DNA of 6,894 bases from Opitutus sp. GAS368 (lineage in GTDB: Bacteria > Verrucomicrobiota > Verrucomicrobiia > Opitutales > Opitutaceae). Numbering within the stretch: the first letter of the stretch is position 1; every line of letters begins with the position of its first letter. Below the pieces are notes generated by a model. It ran no database searches, was not told the DNA's origin, and saw nothing but the letters and a program-made list of their open reading frames with translations. This document shows, in pieces, positions 1 through 6,219 of this stretch. The translations under genes were made by a program, and so were the position numbers. Where the stretch lies: contig CAMAXB010000165.1 of assembly GCA_945862035.1 (NCBI GenBank), forward strand, positions 1 through 6,894. The letters run 5' to 3'.

Positions 1-1897
1 CAACGGTGACTTCGCTCTTGAGCCAGAAGACCTCGGCGCCGGCCTTGAGCAGGCGGTTGGTGACGATGACCGAGTCGTTGATCTTGTGGCTGATCAGGTA
101 GCCGGCGGGAGACGCGACGCCGGTGATCCGGGCGGCGGGTGGGGCCTCGAGCTCGAACTCGGTGGCGACACGGGTGAAGGGACCATCGAAGTTTTCGAAG
201 ACGCGGTCGGCCTCCACGCCCATCTGATTCACGAGCGTCCAGCCCGCGGTGTCGTAAGGAGGGATGGGGGGGCCGCCCGGGAAGGCGAAGTCGCTCGGGT
301 GATCCTGCGGCTCGAACATATCCATCACGAACGGACGGTAGGCCTGGGCGGTCTTCACCACGTAGGAACCGGCCGGGTAGTTTTTACCCGCGACCGAGAA
401 GGCGGCGGTCGCCTTGTGGACGTGGACGCCATTCTTGAGGAGGGCGTTGATGAACTTCACCGCCGTCGGGAAGTCGGCCTGGGAGGCGGGGATGATGTAG
501 CCGCGCGGATCGCGGTTGGCCGGATTCTGCAGGACCTGCTCGTAGAGTTCCATTGGCACGGTGGAGCCGAGCAGACCGCCGGGGCTCATGACGCCGCTGG
601 TGGTGATGTCGACCGCCTGGCCACTGGCAGCGGTGGCGGCCGTCACGACCTCCTGGATGCGCTTCGGGGTGATGGTCCAGTGATCGCGGCTACCGCGATC
701 AATCGAGTTGAGGGCCATGCGGTACTTGTTGAAGAGCAGGTTCTCTTTGTTGCGCGAAGCGTAGTCCATGACGGCCCGGTTCATCGAGCGAGAATACTCC
801 ATCGATTGGCGGTAGTGCCACATCTGGGGCTTGGCCGGCATCGGCCAGTCGCTTTTGGCCAGCTGCTTGGCCGGGGAGAACATGAGAGGCGTGGGCGTCG
901 GGGCGCCGATGATCTCGGTTAGGATGCCGATCTGATTGTGGAAGTATGGCGTGGTGCGACCGCCGCCATTCCACCAGGTCGAGTAGTTGGCGCCGGAGCG
1001 CATGGAGGAGCCGCCCTTGCCCTCGCTGATCAGGCGCTCGTGCATGGCGGAGCCGACGCGCTCGATGCCGATGATGACGAGCGGATCGATGTTGTAGTTG
1101 AACGGATCGCGGAAGGGCGGGATGAACACGACCTGGCCCTCGGGGCCGGTCTGGTGATGATTGACCATGATCTGCGGGAACCACTCGCGATAGAGTACGC
1201 GGTTGATGTTGGTGGTCTCCGGCATACTCGACATAAAGAAGTCGCGGTTGTTGTCGTGGCCGACGTACTTGTGGTACATGCGGGGCATGCCGACGAAGGT
1301 GCGGGCCTTCTCGTCCTCGTTGCGCATATACCAGTTGGCGACGATTTCGACGCCGTCCGGGTTGGCGTTGACCGCGAGGATGATCACGTCGTCCAGAAAG
1401 CGCATGACCTCCTCATCGGTCTGGCTGAGCATGACGTGAACAAAGTCGGAGAGTGACTGGGAGTGCTGGCTCTCGGAGGAGTGCATGCCGCCGTCGATCC
1501 AGACCACGGCCTTGCCCTCCTTGGCGAGCTGGCGGGCAGCGGCCTCGTCGAGGCCGTCGGCCATGGCGAGGCGCTTGGAAATCTGGCGGTACTGCTCGAG
1601 CTTCGCTAGGTTGGCCGGGGAGCTGATGATGGCCATGTACTGTGGGCGGCCCTCGGCGGTGAGACCGATGCTTTCCAGCTTCATGCGGTCGGATTCCCGG
1701 ACCCAGGTCTGCCACAGGGCGGAGATTTGGGTGTAGTTCATCATCCGGTAATCGTCGCCGATGTCGAAGCCGAGGATCGCTCGCGGCGGCGTGATCGTCG
1801 GTGGCTGCGCGGCGGAGAGCGGGATGGTGGCAAAGGCGGCGAGGGCGAGCAGCAGGCTCGCGCAACGTCGGAGGAAGCGAGGGGTAGGATGGTGCAT
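1..1897 (-). CDS. Secreted M14-family zinc carboxypeptidase, 3' end outside the window
   Basis: The frame is open from the ATG at 1895-1897 to the left edge, giving 632 complete codons with no stop. Residues 1-30 form a Sec signal peptide: basic residues R7, R10 and R11, a Leu/Ala-rich core, and likely cleavage after LSAA before Q31. The peptidase M14 signature is visible in order: HxxE zinc ligands H139 and E142 (GGMHSSESQ), NPDG at 179-182, NNRDF at 216-220, the third zinc ligand, probably H248, in NHHQTG, and the catalytic glutamate E328 in LTEIIG. All expected catalytic residues are therefore present. A conserved-looking PPYDTAGWTL segment near residue 550 resembles large, poorly characterised bacterial M14 proteins of roughly 800-900 residues. 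The product probably trims peptides in the periplasm or outside the cell; its substrate is unknown. There is no good Shine-Dalgarno sequence. The start is chosen because it puts the signal peptide exactly at the N-terminus. The gene is divergent from the oxidoreductase gene at 2222. Confidence 0.93.
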   Translation of the reverse strand, partial: MHHPTPRFLRRCASLLLALAAFATIPLSAAQPPTITPPRAILGFDIGDDYRMMNYTQISALWQTWVRESDRMKLESIGLTAEGRPQYMAIISSPANLAKLEQYRQISKRLAMADGLDEAAARQLAKEGKAVVWIDGGMHSSESQHSQSLSDFVHVMLSQTDEEVMRFLDDVIILAVNANPDGVEIVANWYMRNEDEKARTFVGMPRMYHKYVGHDNNRDFFMSSMPETTNINRVLYREWFPQIMVNHHQTGPEGQVVFIPPFRDPFNYNIDPLVIIGIERVGSAMHERLISEGKGGSSMRSGANYSTWWNGGGRTTPYFHNQIGILTEIIGAPTPTPLMFSPAKQLAKSDWPMPAKPQMWHYRQSMEYSRSMNRAVMDYASRNKENLLFNKYRMALNSIDRGSRDHWTITPKRIQEVVTAATAASGQAVDITTSGVMSPGGLLGSTVPMELYEQVLQNPANRDPRGYIIPASQADFPTAVKFINALLKNGVHVHKATAAFSVAGKNYPAGSYVVKTAQAYRPFVMDMFEPQDHPSDFAFPGGPPIPPYDTAGWTLVNQMGVEADRVFENFDGPFTRVATEFELEAPPAARITGVASPAGYLISHKINDSVIVTNRLLKAGAEVFWLKSEVTV

Positions 1898-2221
1898 AAA
1901 ACAAATGAGATTGGACGCGGACGGAAGGGGAGGAAAGACGGTAAATGAAATGCAGGTCGTATGCCACGGAAATTCAGGGAGATCCCCGAATGTCCGCGCT
2001 GGTTTTGCCTTGGGCAGTTCAGCGGATTCACGAACGGAGGGAAAGGTCCGCGGACAGTTCGGGATAAAATGTAACAATGTGCGGCCAGACCCCTTCCGCG
2101 AGGGGCCAGGCCGGGCCGCGTGAGGCTTCGCTTGAACTCGACGACACGTTTCGCTCTGCTGCGAGAACCCTGCGTGGTCCGCTCGGACGCGCTCCCCTTC
2201 AACCCCTGCTTGCCCTTTGCC
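1898..2221. other. Divergent intergenic region with repeated CGCGGAC words
   Basis: This 324-bp spacer separates the start codons of the peptidase (minus) and the oxidoreductase (plus), so it should hold both promoters. The 7-mer CGCGGAC or its complement occurs at 1916-1922, 1992-1998, 2046-2052 and 2049-2055. The last two overlap to form the perfect palindrome GTCCGCGGAC (2046-2055). A related palindrome, GTCCGCTCGGAC, lies at 2177-2188. The segments 1985-1998 and 2049-2063 form an inverted repeat with one extra base in the right arm. A -10-like TAAAAT is at 2065-2070 on the plus strand, but no matching -35 is visible. The open frames crossing this region show no domain or signal and look like shadows. 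Confidence 0.6.
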
Positions 2222-3406
2222 ATGAAGCGTCGCGACTTTCTCACGCAGTCTGCCGGTGCCTTTGCCGCCGGTGCGATTCTCCCCTCGTTTGCCGATGCGC
2301 AGTCCGCACCTGCGGCAGCACTTGCCGCCCCGGGCGCGGCGAGTGAACACCTGCTGCAGTTTCTGCCGACGGCCCTGCCCACGCCCGTGGTCAAGCCGGG
2401 TGAGTTTGTGTTTGCGGCCGCGCATTTCGATCACGGGCACCTCTCGGGTCAGTGCACCGCGCTGATCAATGCCGGCGCCACCTTGAAGTGGATCTACGAG
2501 CCGGATGAGCGGAGGCGCGAGGCCTTCCTGCGCAACTTCAAGCAGGCCAAGGTCGCCCGCTCGCTCGACGAGATCCTGGCCGACCCGGAGGTGAAGCTGG
2601 TGACCGCGGCGGCCGTGGCGAATCTGCGCGGTGAGATCGGCTGCCGCGTGATGGCAGCGGGCAAGGATTACTTTACGGACAAGACGCCCTTCACGACCCT
2701 CGCGCAGATCGCGCAGGCCCGGGCGGTGGCCGCCCGCACGGGGCGCAAGTACATGGTCTACTACAGCGAGCGCCTCAACGTGGAGTCGGCGATGTACGCC
2801 ACGGACCTCGTGCAGGCCGGCGCGATCGGCCGCGTGGTGCAGGTCATCGGAATGGGCCCGCACCGCCTGGGGACGGGGCGCCCGGCCTGGTTTTTCGAGC
2901 GCGAGAAGTACGGCGGCATTCTCTGCGACATCGGCAGCCATCAGTTCGAGCAGGTTCTTACCTACACCGGGGCGAAGGACGCGACGGTCGCGTCGGCGGC
3001 GGTCGGTAATTTCGCCAACCCGTCGACGCCGGAGCTCGAGGATTTCGGCGAGGCCACGCTGATTGGTGACAACGGCTCGACGAATATGGTCCGGGTCGAC
3101 TGGTTCACGCCGTCGGGCCTGAGCACCTGGGGCGACGGCCGGACCTTCATCCTCGGCACGAAGGGCTACGTCGAGCTGCGCAAGTATGTGGACGTGGCCC
3201 GCGCGCGCGGGGGCGAGCACGTGTTCGTCGTCGACGACAAGGGCGAGCACAGCCTCAACGTGCGCGGCAAGGTCGGTTACCGGTTCTTTGGTGCCCTGAT
3301 CCTAGACTGCCTGAACCGCACCGAAAACGCGATGACGCAGGAACACGCCTTCAAGGCGGGCGAACTCTGCGTCAAGGCCCAGGCCGCCGCGCGCTGGCTG
3401 ACCTGA
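2222..3406 (+). CDS. Tat-exported Gfo/Idh/MocA-family oxidoreductase
   Basis: The predicted product has 394 residues. The ATG at 2222 is chosen over the in-frame GTG at 2120 because it puts a twin-arginine signal at the very N-terminus: RRDFL at residues 3-7, then an Ala-rich core, with possible cleavage after ADA (24-26). An N-terminal nucleotide-binding half follows (about 60-180). It contains FDHGHLSG at 69-76, SLDEILADPEVKLV at 114-127, and GKDYFTDKTPF at 147-157, where DKTP stands in for the family's usual EKP and K154 is the likely catalytic-site lysine. The C-terminal half carries GGILCDIGSH at 231-240, the family's GG...DxxxH motif with D236 and H240. Members oxidise or reduce sugars, polyols and related compounds with NAD(P). 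Tat export suggests a periplasmic enzyme folded with its cofactor in the cytoplasm. The substrate cannot be read from the sequence. The usual GxGxxG turn is replaced around residues 64-77. No clear Shine-Dalgarno sequence precedes the start. The gene is convergent with the one at 3599-4063. Confidence 0.93.
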   Translation: MKRRDFLTQSAGAFAAGAILPSFADAQSAPAAALAAPGAASEHLLQFLPTALPTPVVKPGEFVFAAAHFDHGHLSGQCTALINAGATLKWIYEPDERRREAFLRNFKQAKVARSLDEILADPEVKLVTAAAVANLRGEIGCRVMAAGKDYFTDKTPFTTLAQIAQARAVAARTGRKYMVYYSERLNVESAMYATDLVQAGAIGRVVQVIGMGPHRLGTGRPAWFFEREKYGGILCDIGSHQFEQVLTYTGAKDATVASAAVGNFANPSTPELEDFGEATLIGDNGSTNMVRVDWFTPSGLSTWGDGRTFILGTKGYVELRKYVDVARARGGEHVFVVDDKGEHSLNVRGKVGYRFFGALILDCLNRTENAMTQEHAFKAGELCVKAQAAARWLT

Positions 3407-3418
3407 GGAGACGGGCTT

Positions 3419-3586
3419 GCCCGCGAATCACGCGAATCAGCGCGAATTCGATCAGAGATCACCACGAAATACACGAAACACACGAAAGTGAATCGGGCGG
3501 CCTGAATACTCGGTTCCGATCCTGATTTCGTGTATTTCGAGGTTGCCCGGTTTGCGCCTTCGCGTCGATTCGCGTGATTCGCGGGC
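3419..3586. repeat. Nested inverted repeat of 9-nt-period words between convergent genes
   Basis: Outer arms 3419-3438 and 3567-3586 are perfect 20-nt reverse complements (core CGCGAATCACGCGAATC). After two unpaired bases on each side, CGCGAA at 3441-3446 pairs with TTCGCG at 3559-3564. Inner arms 3465-3478 and 3526-3539 are a perfect 14-nt match (CGAAATACACGAAA). The gaps between outer and inner arms are nearly equal (26 and 27 nt), and the central loop is 47 nt. The left arms are tandem words: CGCGAATCA at 3422 and 3431, then CACGAAA at 3463, 3472 and 3481, each spaced by 9 nt. The element starts 12 nt after the oxidoreductase stop and ends 12 nt before the stop of the NTF2-like gene. It may act as a bidirectional transcription end or be an interspersed repeat; the function is inferred, the symmetry is observed. 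Confidence 0.9.
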
Positions 3587-3598
3587 GCCCTGCTCGGC

Positions 3599-4063
3599 CT
3601 ATTTCGCCGGTGCGGGAATCGCCGTCGCCTGCCACGCGACGGCCTGCCAGCGGCCGTCGCGCGGGACAAAGGTGCCGCTGTTGCGGTAGCGGAGCACGCG
3701 TCCGTCCGAGTAACGTGCGACCAGTTCGAACGTGAGCGCGGCGAAGCCGTCAAAGACGCGGACCTTCACGTCCTCGGCCGAGTACTTGGCCGCAGGCTGC
3801 GAGGGATCGGCCTTGGCGGCGGCCGCACGGCTCGACTCCATGATCATGGGCTTCGTCCGCACGGCGGCGGCCGAGCTCGTATAGATCAGGTCCTCGGCCC
3901 AAAAGGCCGCGTGGCGAGCCGGATCACTGTTATAGGTCAGAAAGTCCATCAGAGCGGTCCGAATGGCCGATTCAACCGCAGCCGGATCGCTCGCGGCGCG
4001 AGCGGGGGATGTGCCGACTAGACCGACGGCCAGACTCAGCAGCATGAAGAGAGCGAGGGGCAT
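3599..4063 (-). CDS. Secreted NTF2-like (SnoaL/DUF4440-type) small protein
   Basis: The predicted product has 154 residues. The ATG at 4061-4063 is chosen because it is followed at once by a Sec signal peptide (residues 1-23, Leu/Val-rich core, likely cleavage after ARA before A24). The frame extends upstream to 4210, but that part has no signal character and would overlap the divergent cvfB start. A weak AAGG lies four bases upstream of the ATG. The mature part has the shape of an NTF2-like fold: an N-terminal helix (AAVESAIRTALMDFLTY), a short segment with FWAEDLIYTSS, then strands such as VKVRVFDGFAALTFELVARY and a closing GRWQAVAWQATAIP. This is typical of DUF4440/SnoaL-like proteins, in which the cone-shaped fold can bind small ligands or act as an enzyme. 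No catalytic residue can be assigned with confidence, so substrate and role are unknown. The gene stands alone: divergent from cvfB across 98 bp and convergent with the oxidoreductase across the inverted-repeat element. Confidence 0.8.
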   Translation of the reverse strand: MPLALFMLLSLAVGLVGTSPARAASDPAAVESAIRTALMDFLTYNSDPARHAAFWAEDLIYTSSAAAVRTKPMIMESSRAAAAKADPSQPAAKYSAEDVKVRVFDGFAALTFELVARYSDGRVLRYRNSGTFVPRDGRWQAVAWQATAIPAPAK

Positions 4064-4161
4064 GGCGCCTTGTGCCGGTTTAGCGTCCGGCCGGCAAGCG
4101 CGCTCCCTGCTCACCCTGCGCTTCGGTCTGGCGCCCGGGCGGGAGGCTGCTAGACGAGTGC

Positions 4162-5040
4162 ATGGCATTGATTGGCCGACGCAACACGCTGCAGGTTCTC
4201 CGCGAGGCAACTCCCGGCTTCTACCTCGATGGGGGGACGCACGGGGAGATCCTGCTGCCGGGGCGCTACATCCCGCGTGGCGTGCGGCCGGGCGAGACGA
4301 TGAGCGTCTTCATTTATCGCGATTCCGAGGACCGCCTGGTGGCGACGACCGAGACCCCCCTCGCAATGGTGGGGGAGTTTGCGTACCTGCGTTGCGTGAG
4401 CGTCAACCCCAGCGTTGGCGTGTTCTTCGACTGGGGGCTGGAGAAAGACCTCCTGCTGCCGATGCGCGAGCTGGCGACGCCGGTGCAGCCGGGCGACCGC
4501 CGGGTGGTCCGCGTGGCGCGGGATGAGAAGACGGACCGGATTATTGCCAGTGCGCGGCTCAACCGCTGGCTGAACAAAACGCCGCCGCCTTACGTCGAGG
4601 GGCAGCGGGTCAACCTGCTCATCACGGGTGACTCGCCGCTCGGCTACAATGCGATCATCGAGCATCAGCACAGCGGCCTGCTTTACCGCGGCGAGCTTTC
4701 GGGATCGCTCCCGACTGGGCAGCCGATGGTCGGCTATGTCCGCGTGGTACGACCGGACGGAAAAATCGACTTGGCGCTGGATCGGGCCGGGTTCCGGCGG
4801 ATCGCGTCGGTCACGGAGGAAATCACGGCGGCGCTGCAGGCCGCGGGCGGCCATCTCGCGCTCCATGACAAGAGCTCGCCCGATGACATCCGCGATGCGC
4901 TGGGGATCAGCAAGAAGGCGTTCAAGCAGGCGATCGGTTCCCTGTACCGGGAGCGCCGGATCCTGATCGAGCCCACGGGTATTCGGCTGGCGGAGACCGC
5001 GCCTCCCGCGCCTCCGGCAAAACGGCCGGCGCCGCGCTGA
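4162..5040 (+). CDS. cvfB: CvfB/YitL-type S1-domain RNA-binding protein
   Basis: The predicted product has 292 residues, the usual length for the CvfB family (COG2996). The order matches the family. Tandem S1-like OB folds cover about 1-62, 68-135 and 145-207, with the family signature FDWGLEKDLLLP at 89-100, GYNAIIEHQHSGLLYRGEL at 161-179 and VRPDGKIDLAL at 196-206. A winged-helix domain follows at about 213-275 (SPDDIRDALGISKKAFKQAIGSLYRE). A 16-residue Pro/Ala-rich tail with three basic residues ends the protein. Family members are cytoplasmic RNA-binding proteins; in Staphylococcus aureus CvfB affects virulence gene expression. Its targets here are unknown. No signal peptide or membrane segment is seen. 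The ATG at 4162 is the first in frame and begins directly at the family N-terminus; the nearest purine-rich GGGAGG (4140s) is too far upstream to be a normal ribosome-binding site. The gene is convergent with the SYLF pseudogene. Confidence 0.93.
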   Translation: MALIGRRNTLQVLREATPGFYLDGGTHGEILLPGRYIPRGVRPGETMSVFIYRDSEDRLVATTETPLAMVGEFAYLRCVSVNPSVGVFFDWGLEKDLLLPMRELATPVQPGDRRVVRVARDEKTDRIIASARLNRWLNKTPPPYVEGQRVNLLITGDSPLGYNAIIEHQHSGLLYRGELSGSLPTGQPMVGYVRVVRPDGKIDLALDRAGFRRIASVTEEITAALQAAGGHLALHDKSSPDDIRDALGISKKAFKQAIGSLYRERRILIEPTGIRLAETAPPAPPAKRPAPR

Positions 5041-5094
5041 CCAGGGTCGCCCGGCGGCGGCAGGTACACCCTGCCCGCGGGGAACGGGCTCGTG

Positions 5095-5643
5095 CAGGTC
5101 CTTGTCCTTGCAGTACTTGGTGCCCTGCAGGGTCGCCTAGAGGACGAGTCCGTTCCTGGTGATCTGAAAAACCTCGATGCCGTCGGCGAGATTGCCGGCT
5201 CCGCTTGCCGCCGCACCCTTCCTAGCGGATTTGGCGGCGGCATCAGCCGGCCTCCGCGAAGGCGCGGAGATTGTCCTTGCTGGAAAAGACGAAGACGGCG
5301 CCAAAATCCTTCACGCCCAGCCCGATGCCGACTCCCGCCAATTCCATTTTCATGAACGTCTCCGCATTGGAGAGCAGACCCTTCTCCCCCACGACGCCCT
5401 CGCCGCCGGCGAAACTCGCCAGCATGAGGTTGATGCCGACAGTGGAGAACACGGCCTAGCCCGCCGCGCTCCTGATCTTCGCCCGGGCGTCGGGATTTAG
5501 CTCATCTAGTTCAGCCAGAACCTGTCGTGCATCGCGCGGATCTTGTCGCGCTGCTCATCGACGGATTTTCGGGCGGCGGTGAGCGGGCTCGCGAGCGTGA
5601 GGAGGAAACCGAGGCAGGTGAGCAGGCGGAGAGGGATCAACAT
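5095..5643 (-). pseudogene. Decayed SYLF-domain (YSC84-like) lipid-binding protein gene
   Basis: Reading from the ATG at 5641-5643, a Sec signal peptide (MLIPLRLLTCLGFLLTL, TAA) and a helix (SVDEQRDKIRAMHD) appear, then the frame fails. One missing base near 5521 is the simplest cause, because the next frame continues VLAELDELNPDARAKIRSAAG. There a TAG at 5456-5458 stands where the family has Tyr (YAVFS). The frame goes on through the SYLF core AVFSTVGINLMLASFAGGEG and GVGIGLGVKDFGAVFVF, and stops at TGA 5243-5245 just where Gly-Trp is expected. About six residues are then missing and the frame changes again: DAAAK, LADGIEVFQITRNGLVL, a TAG at 5137-5139 (probably from CAG), then ATLQGTKYCKDKDL, with Cys where Trp is usual. 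Intact family members are about 200-240 residues, often exported, and bind lipids. With two frame changes and two further internal stops, no full protein can be made. The 3' limit is approximate. Confidence 0.88.
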
Positions 5644-5807
5644 GGGACAAAACAACAGGGGTGGGATGGGAGCGCAGCCGAGAAAGCGGAGCAGAAATCA
5701 AGGCAGCGGATAGGGTCGGACTGAATTGGTCACCAGAGCTGAAAACGGCGTCACAATCACGAGCGGTGGGCCCAACGTAACGGCGCAGCCCGGAGGCCTT
5801 CGGCTAG

Positions 5808-5954
5808 TCAAACCGCGCCTCGGCGCGGACGTTTCAAGGTGGCCTCTTCAATGAATTTCTTTAATGCTAGATCGCCGGCACCGGGACCCTTAAGGCAAAC
5901 AATTTGGCTAATGCGCCGACTTTGGGTGGTTCGCCGGAGGTCAAACTTGAAAAA
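5808..5954 (-). other. Possible gene remnant or interspersed repeat with a protein-like open stretch
   Basis: On the minus strand the frame is open for 48 codons between a TAA at 5955-5957 and a TGA at 5808-5810, with no ATG. It begins FFKFDLRRTTQSRR and ends GDLALKKFIEEATLKRP plus six residues, which looks like a charged amphipathic C-terminal helix rather than random sequence. The other two minus-strand frames and the plus strand are also open over much of this block, so coding is uncertain. The block is AT-richer than the flanking genes and ends in the hairpin at 5813-5828. It could be the 3' fragment of a lost gene or a copy of a dispersed non-coding repeat. I do not recognise a family. 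Confidence 0.3.
5813..5828. repeat. GC-rich perfect hairpin, terminator-like
   Basis: CCGCGCC at 5813-5819 and GGCGCGG at 5822-5828 are perfect reverse complements separated by TC. AAA just upstream (5810-5812) and TTT just downstream (5832-5834) can extend the stem past a 3-nt bulge. On the minus strand the stem is followed by TTTGACT, and on the plus strand by ACGTTTC. The T runs are too short for a typical intrinsic terminator, so the structure is observed but its role is a guess. Confidence 0.55.
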
Positions 5955-6219
5955 TTATGGAGGCTACCGATGCATGTCGAAAGATAGTGAGACAATATAA
6001 CCCAATTCACGCATCTTACGTGTCTGTCAGGCAGGAAATTTTTCTTGCAGCAAAAGGGGGGGGCTCGCACTAATGGAAGGTCGGCGCGCAGACCGTTGCG
6101 GCCGGTATTACCCCCCAAGCTACCTCCTGTTGCTGTTTTCTTTGGTCTTTTGGCCTTCTGGAAGTGTCCGCAGGTGTCACCGTTTCGGTGGGTAATAGAT
6201 ATCAAACACCAAAAATACC

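Larger units (their letters stand above)
5644..6219. other. 576-bp gene-poor region upstream of the TonB-dependent receptor gene
   Basis: I see no intact gene here. The left part (to about 5957) holds a strong GC hairpin and an open stretch on the minus strand, listed separately. The right part (about 5950-6219) is clearly lower in GC than the genes and is the likely promoter and leader of the receptor. It contains a near-palindrome at 6031-6048 (GCAGGAAA/TTTCTTGC, one mismatch), a run of eight G at 6056-6063, six C at 6111-6116, and a small hairpin CACCG-TTT-CGGTG at 6178-6190. A -10-like TATAAC lies at 5996-6001, but no convincing -35 is seen. A 112-codon minus-strand frame (5867-6205) has no domain or signal character and is not called as a gene. 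Confidence 0.6.

Noticed and set aside
86..922. 278-codon plus-strand frame
   Set aside because: It is antisense to the M14 peptidase, Gly/Arg/Val-rich without domain features, and typical of a shadow of a GC-rich gene.
2120..2221. Upstream GTG start for the oxidoreductase (34 residues longer)
   Set aside because: It would bury the twin-arginine motif 37 residues inside the protein; the ATG at 2222 places it correctly at the N-terminus.
3463..3487. CRISPR-like short repeats (CACGAAA)
   Set aside because: The repeats are 7-9 nt with 2-nt separations and form part of an inverted repeat; there are no spacers or cas genes.
5059..5075. Hairpin GGCAGG-TACAC-CCTGCC just after the cvfB stop
   Set aside because: The stem is only 6 bp and no T run follows on either strand, so a terminator call is not supported; it also lies near the decayed end of the SYLF gene.
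5770..5835. Possible integron attC site suggested by GCCCAAC near 5770
   Set aside because: No matching GTTRRRY core is found at a suitable distance and the expected paired inner sites are absent.
5867..6205. 112-codon open frame on the minus strand
   Set aside because: It has no recognisable domain, signal peptide or ribosome-binding site, its composition is Cys/Pro/Arg-rich like spurious translation, and it lies in the likely receptor leader.
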